This document shows positions 11,401-23,517 of a stretch of 64,000 nucleotides of DNA, piece by piece. The notes under the pieces were generated by a model that was not told where the DNA came from, did no database searches, and saw only the letters and a program-made list of their open reading frames with translations. Where the stretch lies: NCBI GenBank assembly GCA_037074765.1, contig JBAMDO010000151.1:57540-121539 (forward strand). The letters are read 5' to 3'. The DNA comes from Mansonella perstans. Taxonomy: Eukaryota > Nematoda > Chromadorea > Rhabditida > Onchocercidae. A program made the position numbers and the translations under genes. Position 1 is the stretch's first letter; each line of letters begins with the position of its first letter.

Positions 11401-13749
11401 GTTATAATATGAATCAATTTTTCATAAGTTGAATTATTTGATTAATTTTTTACTTGTTTTTTGAAATGACATTTCATTTTGTATTTGTAATTTGTTATGA
11501 ACATAATTTTATTTGTTGGATTGGAAAAAGAGCCTAGCCTATCATGTATTTATTAATGCATGAATGGAGCACATACTATCGAAATAGTTTAATTGATGTA
11601 GCATAATAGAGTAGCAAATTAGAAGAGACATGCTACTCTTTCATGTACGAATTTATATCTAACATCTTATCAAAATTATGATTAAATCATAATATACCTT
11701 TAGTAACTATGATTAGATACACTCATTTGTTTCTTAATTGCTAAAGCAATGCTTGCACCAGCTAATATGGATTTTCCTATTAAAATTTAATTACATGGTA
11801 GCATTAATTGTATGAATAGAACTAAAGGAATAAATTGGCTGACAGAACGAATGACAAATCAGTTGGATGTAAATAGCATTTAGCTTGAAGGAATTTGCAA
11901 TATTTTCTTTTGTCTTTTTTTTTCATTTCAGATCGTTAATTTTTTGTTAAATTTAATTTTAAAATAAATAATTTTTTTTGTGGAAAGATAAAATAAAGTG
12001 AAATATCATTTCATTAATTGCTTCACTCAAAAATCTTTCGAATAATTCAAAATATATTTTCATCTTTTTTGTTTTTTTAATTTTTTGATAAATTGTAATC
12101 GAGCATTTTTTTTTACCGCAACAAATACGACAAAATGCAAATTATATTTATTAATGTATTATGTCGCTTATATATTCATCAGATGTTTTTGGAATTTTTG
12201 GTCCGGTGCTCTAAAATCAAACTTTTATATTTTTTTAAGTACATTATTTCCGGTAATTATGTTGTCTTTTTCCGATTTAATACCTGTCAATACCAATACC
12301 AATACCAATGTAGATCATCTTTCTTTCTACAATATTTCCAGTCCTGAATTCAATCCTGAAATTCTATCATTTTTTTGTCTTGTCTTTCTATTCTTCAATT
12401 TTTTTTTTTTTTTCCATATATAAATAATGTTAGTTCCCATCATTTATTGTAAGCATTCAAAATATTGTCTTTAAAGCGAAGAACGTTCTTCGATTTTTTG
12501 CTTCTTATAAACTTTGTGTCTTGGCCCTAATTCTATTCATTGAATTCTTTTACCCAGCCTAATTACGTTTATTTAAGTCTTCCATCTACATAATTTTTTT
12601 AAAAGTTTCTAATTGCATTTAAGCTGGACCTTTCACGATTTCTCGATAAAGTGTATTATTTCGGTTCTGCTTCTCCTTCCATTATAACAACTGCTATTAT
12701 CAGGTGGATCATTTTTCATTTTTTCACATAATTTAATTCAATCCTGGAATTCATTACTTTTTTTATAAGCTATTTGACTTTCATTCATACTCTTTCTTTT
12801 CGCTAATAAAAAAGTTGACAAAATTTCGTCGCATTTTCTATGGTGCAACATCATATTTCCCTACTTTTCTTTTTTGTAATTTGTAATTTTAGCCTGAAAA
12901 ATTTTTGCATAAATATGAAAGAAGCTTACTATTACAAGTTATTGTGACTCTTTTTGATTTTGTAATTAGACTAACTGACATTATCTAATGGCAATAATAT
13001 ATTCGTATGTTAAATTAAAATAGTTGAAAAATTGTTCAAAAAATCAATGAATAGATATAAAATATCAAATTTAATTTTTCAATTTTTCCAAAAGTTCGAT
13101 GCGAAATACAATTTGAATTGAAATAAATGTATAAATTTTTTTTGATAATTGTTAAGTTATCAAATTTTTATGATTGACAAATATCTTTTGTTGAAAGCAA
13201 ACAATGCAATGTTTAGAAATGGACTTTTAACGAACTAAATGAATTTTTTGGTGCTAGACTAAAAATAACTTCATTCAACTCTAAAATTAAACGGGTTGCT
13301 CTCAAACAAAAACTTCCTTACTTACTTTTTTTCTCTTGAAAATTTTAAATGAAGCTATGAAGCTGAAATTATAAATCAATACAGACATCTTTCAAATACA
13401 TTGCCAAATGCACTGCAAATTTATAGACAGATATATAAGATGCAAACTATGGTGTAAACATGGCCATTTCAAATTTTATCGCAACAATTGCTAACTAAGA
13501 GCTTAGGCAATTTCTTGAGCAATTAAAATATTAAGAACAAATCTTTGTTAATTAACAATCATTGAAATTCATTTGATTGATTATGAGTGTTATCACAATT
13601 TAACATGTTGACTGATTACACGAACATACATATGTTTAAATAATATTTTAATAAAATTATCTGTTTGCTGCATTTTTTCTGAAATAATTTATGACTTAAT
13701 TTATGACCATGTAATTAATATCATAAGTTTTCAGATAACAGGTAATAGT
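8473..13749. other. 5.3 kb AT-rich gap, no supported gene
   Basis: No exon with convincing protein character was found on either strand. Open frames are Phe/Lys/Ile-rich and lack splice context. A second TATAAATAG (9422-9430) has no gene that I can attach to it. A 9-bp stem hairpin lies at 11608-11639, and a short (AATACC)3 run near 12290-12310. Confidence 0.6.
11608..11639. repeat. Perfect 9-bp inverted repeat with 14-nt loop
   Basis: AGAGTAGCA at 11608-11616 is matched by TGCTACTCT at 11631-11639. The arms are perfect complements and are not simple AT repeats, unlike most local inversions here. No miRNA-length stem is formed. Confidence 0.5.
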
Positions 13750-16700
13750 ATGAAAACAAATGCTGAGCATACCGAAGAGACAACAACATTAACAAAAGAA
13801 AGTGCGAAATTTTGCTCAGGTAACTGTTAACTGCAATTTTTAAGTAAACATTTCAATAATAAATTTTTATTTCAATAACTAATAGAAAAATGAATAAGAA
13901 GCCGGGATAGAATAAATGCTTCAATTAATTTAGCTTGCTGAATAGTTTTTTTTGAAGAAAATTCCAAATGTATAATTGTGTTGTTGACAATTATTGATAT
14001 CAATCCTTTCTGTTTTGTGTTTGAAATTCAAGAAATATAATTGTACTAATTAAAACTAATCGTTCTGCTTTTTTTTAGAACATTCAAAAGTTTCAATCTC
14101 ATGATTAAAATTTGATGATATTACTGCTTGTTAAAACTTAATAATGTCAGTCTTCATCTTTTTCAACAGATTTAGTAGTCGTATCATTGGAACATAGTGG
14201 TGATGTTTGTTCTCATACTGTGAGACATACAAAAAAACACGGTATAATTAGATGTTGTACGGTAAAAAAGCGTAAAAGAGCAACACCTGTGTGTGTTATG
14301 TTATTACTAGCTTCTATTATTGGTAGGTCAATAAATTTTAATTAATATATTATTTTGCACGAAAAAATTAATTAAAAATATAAGAAAAAGAATAGAAAGT
14401 ATTCAAAGTATGCGCTCATAAATAATTTGTAGTATTTCAGTCTCTCTTCATAATAATGAAAGATATAAAATGTTAATTGGTTTGCTAATTAATTTTTTTT
14501 GCACTTTCTATTATGCGCAATATTTGAAACGATTAACGGACGAAATAGAAAAGAATGGAATAGTCATACGGAAGAAGATAGGCAATATCATTTATCCACC
14601 GTTGCTTATATTAATAACTTAAATACAACTTGGAAAGTTAGTACATGATTTTTATTCAAAAAAAAAAAGATCAATTACTTAAACTACTATCATTATCACT
14701 ATTATTAATCACTGTTGGCTTATCATTCTTTATGCTCCTAGCAAATAATAAATTGCATATTTTTTTATTTCAATAAAAAATTCGATATTATCATTTGATT
14801 TCTTAATTGATTAGAAAAAAATTAATGAAAGTGATTAATTTATTTTAGGCTGTCTATAACCGTTTTGCTTCCCGAGCAATAAGTAAACATGGAATCATTA
14901 CAATGGCTCCAAAAAGAAACAGGATAAATCAGGAATATCTTCTTGGTGATACAATGGAGCATATGAAAGTATTTATGTATTTCAATAACACTATTTACTC
15001 TTTTAAATAATATCTGAAAGTTAAAGCAGTAGTTCTGCCATTGATCCTGAAATTCATTCTTTAGCAATTTCATTATTAACAAAGTAATTGTAATGATGAA
15101 AAAAGTTGCATATTACTCCTATTTTTTTCATTATTTCTAACTTTCTTCAGATGTGTAAGTGCAAAAAATAATTTTTAACTTTTCAGATATTAAAGAGCCA
15201 AAAATTAGACTTACCACAGCAATTTGATGCTCGTTTACAATGGCCTCTCTGTTGGTCCGTCCATCAGGTAGCTAATCAAGGTGGATGTGGGTCATGCTGG
15301 GTTAGTCTGTTCTTAACTCAATGATAGAACAGATTTGATTTAATCGAGGTGAATTTGAATAGTACAGAATTAATGTGCTGACATCTCGGAGATAGAATGA
15401 AATGAATTTGATAGGGAAAAATTTTTAAAGTTACAAATTGTTTTGCGAAATGAAAAATTTAATTCAGTTTAATTCAGTCCGATAAATAAATAAATTCCCA
15501 CAAATTGTTCATAAGTTAAGCTGTAAATTTGCAGTTCAAATATGCAATATTACGGTTTGAATCAAATGTTAAATATTTAAATCTTTCCTTTTTTAGGCCA
15601 TATCAGCAGCATCCGTAATGTCTGATCGTTTATGTATAGCAACAAATTATACCAACCAAAAGCAGATCTCTGCGGAAGATCTTATATCCTGCTGTTCCGA
15701 ATGTGGCGGGTATGTATAGCTTGTTTTAATGCTAATCCTAAATTGTACAATAAGTTAAATCAGATCTGATAAAGACTTATATTTTCCCATAAAAGTAGCC
15801 TTTTCGGTCTCTTAATGTTTGATATATATGACTATAAATAATGTCGACCGAAAACTTTACAAACCAGCCATAATTTTTCGAAATTTTTTTAATTTACGCA
15901 TCGGAAAAATTTTTCCCGTTCTATTAAATAAATACGTTATATTTTTTAAAGATGTCAAGGATCACATTGGGCATTGTCAGCATTTATCTATTGGCGAAAT
16001 CATGGCATCGTAACAGGTTGGTCATTTTTTAATTGACACTTAAGTAACCTTCAGCTGTTGGAACTAATGACAGAGATTTATTTGGGTTGTAATATTATCA
16101 CTCATATAATATTACTAATTCATAATAATAAGAGACGCAATAAATTGATAAGCAGTAACAGATTGAGTTATACAATAATCAATAAATATGATTAACTTAA
16201 CAAATCTCTGCCAATAGTTAATTTATTTCTTTGTTGGAAGATTTTGCAATGACTTGTGAGATTTTTTTTCAAATATATTTCTAGGATTAGAGACGGAGTT
16301 TCGGTAATCTTTTTTGGGGTCAACATTAAGTTAAGCTGACTCTTGATATCACTTAAATCGCTTTGTGATATCATCCTACCATTGCTAGCTTATATCCGTC
16401 TGATCCCTTAATTTTACTCACTGAATTTCATCATCCTGAATTTCAACTTTGGTAATCCAATAACCGCTATTTCATTTATCAAATATGATAACAGGTGGCG
16501 ATTACGGTAGCTTCGAAGGTTGCAAACCATATGCTACTGCACCGAATTGTGGTAGTCCATGTTCCTTTGAATACTATCAGAAGAAAGAATCATCAGCTTG
16601 TCAAGAGACCTGCCAATCACTTTATGGTCTCAGCTATGACGAGGATCTTATCCGTAGTATGTCATTTATTATTAATTCTATTATCATAACTATTGATAAT

Positions 16701-17461
16701 TTTGAAATTACAGAAAAAATATTGAAATTCCGTATTATTTATTATTCTTCTCTTCGATTAGGTCGAAAGGCTTATTGGATTCGAGCAGAAAAGGGTAATA
16801 ATGAAATTGTACCATTCGTAAAAGGAATTATTCAAAAAACTATTGGAGATGGTATGTTTATTTGTTTCCAGTTTATAATAATAATAAAATGTTTATCAAA
16901 AAAAAGGAATACAAAAATCAACAAATAACATTAAATAATTAAGCAATTAAATAATTAATGTATGTTTTTTATGCCTTAATTATACGATATTTCCTAACAT
17001 ACTTCTTGTTGTAAATACTCTGTTACAAAGATAGAATTAATGGAGGAATTTATTGAAATAATATCGAAGGCTATATCTAATAAAGTATTTATCCTTTTTG
17101 CAAGATCTTTATCAGTTGTCATCAGAACAAATAATGAGTAATTGAATAATTTCAAGGAAATAAAGTTAAGAAAGCATTTTGTATTTCTGCAGCAAGCTAA
17201 TTAATCACTTCAAGTAATAGGTTAATTTTTTTGTCGGTGTTTAAAAAGTGTTTTTATTTCTTTATGTTCACATTTTTCTAAATTATTTCCATTTTAAAAG
17301 AAATTATTAATTAAATAACCAAAGATATCATCAACAATTGCTTTTCAAATATTTCATGTTTGAATTTGTTGCTAAAGATTGAAATATGAAGGATAGAGCT
17401 AAATTTAGAATCTAAAATTTCTTGCAAATGAACTAATTCTATTTTTCTAAAACTAAAATTT

Positions 17462-17496
<35 letters not shown>

Positions 17497-18255
17497 CAGA
17501 TGATCCAGCAGAATTAATCAAACGTGAAATTTATTTATATGGACCAATACTTGCATGTTTTACTGCACGGGAGGATTTTCAACATTATGATTCGGGTAAT
17601 ACTGGAATAGAAACAACAAAAACTAGGCTTAAGAACTTTTTGCACTTGGCAAATGATTGACTGTCAAATGTAGGGATGGCCCAAGAAAACAAAATGTCTA
17701 TATTTTCTTTTAAAAGTTAAGTTGTATTTTTATGTTAATTTCAGAAATTTTTTTCAATATTTTTAAAGTAAAATGGCAGTTTGATTGAAATTAAAATATT
17801 TTAGGGATTTTTCAAATCATTAATTCAACAATTTCAAAAGTACTTTATGGACACTGCGCTAAATTGCTAGGTTGGGGAGAAGAGGGCAATCTAAAATATT
17901 GGCTTTATATGAATACATGGGGACGAAATTGGGGTGATCACGGTATGTTAAATTTTGCAAAAATTTCATAACTTTTAGAAAATTTCCTTCATGATGACAC
18001 TCCTTTACAATTCATGGCCCATATCAAGACTTTTAGCATTATATTTGATTTCCTACAGCAGACAGGTATAAGAGATATCAGTATCTCTTGAAGACTTTGG
18101 TTTTTTTTATAGTCCTTAAATTTTAAGACAAATACTTAATTGATATTTGAGACTCTTTAGTTCAAAATCAAATAAAAAAGTTGTGCTCGTTTTCAGGTTT
18201 TTTCCGTATAATTCAATCAGAATTACCTGAAGAAGCGATCGCTGGCTTGCCATAA
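13750..18255 (+). CDS. Cathepsin B-like cysteine peptidase (family C1A)
   Basis: Twelve exons: 13750-13819, 14170-14326, 14549-14636, 14849-14968, 15187-15300, 15597-15709, 15952-16016, 16495-16656, 16762-16851, 17500-17595, 17805-17942 and 18197-18255, giving 423 aa. The N-terminal part is Lys/His-rich, with a basic run (residues 56-60) before a short hydrophobic stretch (about 63-75). A propeptide with YINNLNTTWK follows, as in cathepsin B. The mature domain starts near LPQQFDAR. Catalytic residues are all present: Q176 and C182 in NQGGCGSCW, H375 in YGHCAKLLGWG, N395 in MNTW. The occluding-loop region (around GCKPYATAPNC) has no His-His pair, so exopeptidase activity as in mammalian cathepsin B is not expected. 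Such enzymes act in lysosomes, gut lumen or secretions. Exon 2/3 boundaries are the least certain part, since their splice sites are weak. Confidence 0.85.
17464..17492 (+). repeat. 29-nt poly-T tract at an intron acceptor
   Basis: An uninterrupted run of T ends six bases before the CAG acceptor of the cathepsin exon at 17500. It serves as an extreme polypyrimidine tract and is a likely length-variable site. Confidence 0.8.
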
Positions 18256-19294
18256 TAAATTGATTGAAAACAAAATACCAAGCAATTAATACATATTTTG
18301 TTCATTCTTTATTTTATTTTATTTGTTTAATCAATTTTTCTAGTAATCAATTATTTAGAAAAAAGAATATAATATAGTAAAAAAAAGTATTAAAAAAATC
18401 CAAAGGATAGTCGATAGGATGATGAACTGCTCAAGTTAATAAAAAAAAAAAAAAAAAAAAAGACCAAACAAAAATAATCACAAAAAAAATATAAAATATT
18501 ATCTAAAATAGAGAGATAACAGTCAAAAAAAAAAGCAAGAGTCACTCAAAGAAGTACAGAACTAAGCGAAACTTTCCTTAAGCAAACGTTAGGTAAAGTT
18601 ACTTACGCAGTAATGAAGAATTTATTTTTTAAATTTTATCAAAAGACTTAAATACTGTCATGTGTATGTAAAGAGTTACTCAATTTTTTATTTCAATTTT
18701 AATTTATCTACTTGACATCAATTGATTATAATTTATGAAGAAGGAGCAAAACAAAAAAGGAAGAAGTAACCGAAGTCCCTTTCAAGATATCATTTGTTTA
18801 AGCCTAAAAATGTTTTAAACAAGTGATTTGCAAGTATTCGGTTTTTTCCTCATCTGATTCAACTCTATTTAGCCACGTGATTACTTATCACTTTAACAAT
18901 GAACAAAATTGAATGATTACTAAGTTTGGTTAAAAATAAATATGAAGCTTGAAGTCATATTAAAATTATTAGAGCATTAATTGTTATGGTAATAAGTTTG
19001 ATAATATTTTGATTTTTTCCTTAACTATTATATGAATTATGAATTGTACATAAAAATAATTATTAACTTTTTAAAATATAATTTCATAAATTTCAAATAT
19101 TTAAATTCAAATACACACAGCGATGAGCAAATTCTACTTACACTATATAAACTATTATTAATAACTTCCAAATTATCAAGTTTCGATGCATACAATTGAG
19201 TAAGATGCAATTATACTACAGTTTATCATTTTCATTTGTTAACTTGTTAAAATTACAAAGCGATAGTTGCATTCTATCCTGTGCTTTTTTAAAA
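18256..19294. other. Convergent intergenic spacer
   Basis: About 1 kb between the 3' ends of the cathepsin and exchanger genes. AT-rich, with a 21-nt poly-A run at 18441-18461; presumably the two 3' UTRs. No further gene seen. Confidence 0.6.
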
Positions 19295-22200
19295 TCACCG
19301 TTTATCGTACATGGCCAAAAGTTCATCGGCTCGTGTTCTTTGATTACGTACTATGCAAGGCAAAATAAATTCATTGTTAAAGCGTGATAGTTTTTGTCGA
19401 TACTAAAACATTCACAAATGTTAGCTAAATTTAAATTCAAAAAATTGTTAAAATTTAAAAAAAAATCTGTTATTTTTAAAGTTAAAATTTTTTCACAGTG
19501 GGATATAATTAAAATATTGCAGCTAGACAAAAAAAAAAACTCAACAGAACGCTTTGCTTATTTACTGATTTTCAGGACTTAAATAGAATTATTCGAAAAT
19601 TAAAATTTAAATTCATATTAACCCATTGAGGCCCTTGAACACCAGCAACAGCTTCTATACCTTCCATAATATCATCGCGAACCTAAAAACTTTTTTTGGC
19701 TGCTGTCAAGAAAATCTTCAAAAATCATTATTTATTGTTTGATGAATGGCCTCTCAAAATAAAATTAAATAAAAGAAACTGGATTAGATTCTCTGTTTCT
19801 TTAGTTTCAACATTAGAAAGCTAAGCTATTGGAAATTTTGCAAATGTTTGGAATCGTTCTAGGCTCATTACATCATTATCGCAATGAATGGAAAGTGAAA
19901 ACTGAGAAGGAAAGCCTTTGCAAATTAAGGCTAACCTCACTGATGACTTGCTCCACTAATGTCTCGTGAGTTTCTGGCTCAATTTCAACATCAAGTAATT
20001 TGACCAATGGTTTAATTGTAGCACCCTCAAAGGTAATACACCGTTTTTTTTGCATTACGATGACATTACAATATTTCTATCAATAATTGACTTAATTGGG
20101 CTACTTTTTTGAAAGCCATAACTAAAAATAAAATGATATAAAAAATTTTTTGAATATTGTAATTTCAGCAATATTCGATTAAAAATTTATAATTAAACCA
20201 AATCATGAGACAGTAGTACTGTAAGTTAAGTACTTCAGTTAAGTGATGTAAATTTTACAAGCGCAAACATGAAATTACTGCAAACAGTTATGCTCCTTTA
20301 ATTTAATTAACTTAATTAAGGCTTGTAATTTACCTGTAAAAAAACAGTAGTTAAAATAACAATAATTGTAGTTGAAGCGAACATTTCCTTAGCCAACACT
20401 GCATCCTCATCTAATGTCATCACCAATCCATAACAAATTGCACCACGTAAACCACCGTATGCCATAATAAACTGATCGACAAAATTTATTTTTTGCTTTC
20501 GTCCTCTATTTGCCAGACATGTCAAGATATAAGTTCCTGGTGACAGTAAAATAATTCGCTTTATTTCAATTTTATTTCAATGAAAAAATACTGCAATTAA
20601 TTGAACATACCAGTAAATCTGCAAATTAAGCATGCAAGTAATGTTGTCCCAATGAAGACCGAATTCCAATTATGCTTTTTTGATACTGTTGACAGTCCCA
20701 AGAAGAAGAATATTATTGCTTCACAACTGAATTCATATTCATATTAAGGGCTATGATCAAATTACAAATTAATATTTGCAACTTATCATTTTCTTCAATT
20801 TAATTGTATGAACAAATAATTTTAATCAATTAATTAATTATAGTAAACTTTGTTTGAATCAAACCGCATGAATAATAATCCCATTAAACTTTAGATAGAA
20901 TTTAATTGCATGAAGAATATTTTGATGCTATTAATAATTTAAAAAAATGAATACCTTGTTGAAAGGGTTTTTAGGAAATAACTAGTTGTGACCAATGAAT
21001 GATTTGACAGATTACCAGCAAGATATTGTTTCATTATCAGGCCACAAAGAACGATACTAAAAAACAATGCAAATATAAATTGTCAAATAATTTAGAAAAA
21101 TTTTTTAAAAAATGTAAATTTGAACTTTCAACTAAAAGGTTGAAGAAATTCTCTGAATCATTTTTAAATGATAACTTGTGTTACAATAGCATTTTGTTTA
21201 CTGCATTTTGATGAAAAAAACTTGCAAATTTTTGTTCCTTAATAATTAAGGAGATAGTGATAATTAAAATAAAACGAAAATAATGACGGAAAAGATAGCG
21301 ATTAAAATAAGAATTGTTCATTTAAAATTTAATTATTAATCGAATAGATGTGCCGCATGTTTCTAAAACAATGCAAAGCAGATAATAGAAATGAAATATT
21401 TCCAAAGAGAAATATTTACCTTTCAAATTCCTTAATTAGCATTATTGCAAAAACTTCTATATTTTTTTTATTTTAATTTAAAATCATTTTGAAAAAAATG
21501 AATGACTTACGCTAGAATGCCAGAAAAATGGACACTTTCCGCTATCAAGTATGAAAGGTAAGGTATAAGTAAACAGATCAATGGTTGTAGTACTTGTTGC
21601 TTATTTGAATATCTGAATTTTGAAGAATAAATTTAAAATAACTTTGAAAAAAAAGATGAAGAGATTATATGTAAACAATAATTCACTGTGTTTGAAATTA
21701 TTATAATTAGTATAAATCATTCTTTAAAGTGAATTACTTCTATCAAATAAAGTAAGCAAACCATTTTTAAGCGATGAATAACTTAACTTGAAAATAAGAT
21801 TAGAAATAAACAATCATAATCAATGAATTCGACGATCTTTCGTTAACGGTAAAAAACAAATGTTGTAGCACTTTTTATTTAATTTCAGAACTGATTTAAC
21901 TGAAGAAATTATATTTGAAATATGAATAATTACTTAGTAGCTAAACCAGTTAGAGTGGCTCCAACTATACCAATGACTATTCCACCAAAGCTCACAAGAA
22001 AGAATGATATGAGAGCTTTGATAAAATCATCCGCTTCCAAATTCTCTGGTCCAATCTTGACCATTGCAGCTAATGCATGGTACATAACCTGCGCATGAAG
22101 TATTTACATTTCAAATTAATAGGATGAAATATGAAATTAAATGATTAAGGAATGAATAACTTAAATTTCAATAGATCAATCATATATGTCGCTTGAAAAA

Positions 22201-23517
22201 TAAAGGAAATAATAAATTGATGAAATTCTCTTTTTGAAATTTGTACATGTAAAATATAATATTTGACTACAAATTAATTAAGTAATTAATTAATTGAATG
22301 GTAACCTACAATTGTCACTGCATCATTAAGCAGCGACTCTCCAAAAACACAAATATACAATAGTCGGTTAACTTTGATTTCTTCGAAAACACTTAATACT
22401 GCAACCGGATCAACGGCCGAAATAAAAGTGGAAAAAAGAAATAAATCAAGCCATGGTAATGAGGTCGAAAAGAAAGGTGATGCCATGAATAGGATGAATC
22501 CTGAAATTGATATTTATTTTGCAACTTTAATTCTTCTTTAATAAAATAATCCACTAAGAAACCTGATAAAATGTATCAAGATAATTCATTATTTACTACT
22601 ATTAGTATTATTTTAAAATTCAATTATTTAAATAAAAGCAAGAAAAAAAAAAACAGTTGTTTTTTTCTTTCTTTCGATAACTTTAAATTGTACTTATTTA
22701 CAAAATTGATAAACTTAATTACCTTTAATGAACTTAATCATTCAATTAATTATCCAAATTAGCTAATTTGAATATTTCAGAAAAATGCATATACATAAAA
22801 TACGAAATAATTAAAATTCATTCAAGAATAATTTTATTCCTCAAATAATTGATAAATTATGACTATTTAGTAATAATTAAGAAAAATGATGGAATTTTAA
22901 CAAAGTGAAGAGAAAAAAGAGATACCGATAGAAACGATATTCCAAATCGTTCCTACCACAGCATACAATACAATGGTACCAAAATTGTCGAAGAAAGCTT
23001 GATTGGGTAGTGCATAACCAGCATCCAACGCTATAGGTGGCAACAGATATAGGAAAAAAAAATCTGCAACTTGTCTTCATTCAGATCATTGCCATTCATT
23101 AGGCCCGTGTTTAATAAGTTATTAACATTTTATACATACACAGGTAAATGATAGTCTTAATACTCTGATGCTTACCTGGATGTAAATAAATTTCATGTGG
23201 CCAAAAACGATCCATTACGCTACCAGCAGCAAAACCGACAAGAATCAAAAGGGCTGAATCAGGTACTATGGTGAATCGTTTACTCGAATGTGATACTGAA
23301 AATAAAAAAAAAAAGAAAATTAAAAATTAAGGAAGAAATTTCAAAAATTTCTGATTACTTTGCATAAGAAATTATTAACCCGAAATTGAATATTATTAAG
23401 ACAAATTTAAAAAAAATACGAACTTATTTTGATTAAAATAATTGACAGAAGCCATATGCATATAGAGAGCGGTGTGTTCAAATCATGCCACTCGAATTCC
23501 ATCATAAACCATAACAT
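19295..23517 (-). CDS. Na+/H+ exchanger (NHE/CPA1 family), short cytoplasmic tail
   Basis: Twelve exons on the minus strand: 23424-23517, 23176-23295, 22926-23063, 22310-22500, 21934-22088, 21511-21612, 20955-21056, 20611-20726, 20334-20536, 19936-20025, 19623-19682 and 19295-19402. All phases agree and give 492 aa. Family blocks appear in order: [20 protein letters not shown], the transport-site region [14 protein letters not shown] with its invariant [51 protein letters not shown] and DKLNRFN-like [10 protein letters not shown]. This fixes an electroneutral multi-pass membrane exchanger for pH and sodium balance. The tail ends 28 residues after that last block, much shorter than NHE1-like tails, which fits some nematode NHX proteins. 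The first Met used (23515-23517) opens straight into [15 protein letters not shown], so an N-terminal signal exon further upstream is likely missing. Confidence 0.88.

Noticed and set aside
14323..14330. GTAGGT donor at 14323 for cathepsin exon 2
   Set aside because: It looks stronger than the GTCAAT at 14327, but its phase 1 cannot join the propeptide exon; only the 14327 donor keeps the frame.
13750..18255. Cathepsin gene as an endosymbiont-derived transfer
   Set aside because: It has eleven introns with phase-correct eukaryotic splice sites and animal C1A features.
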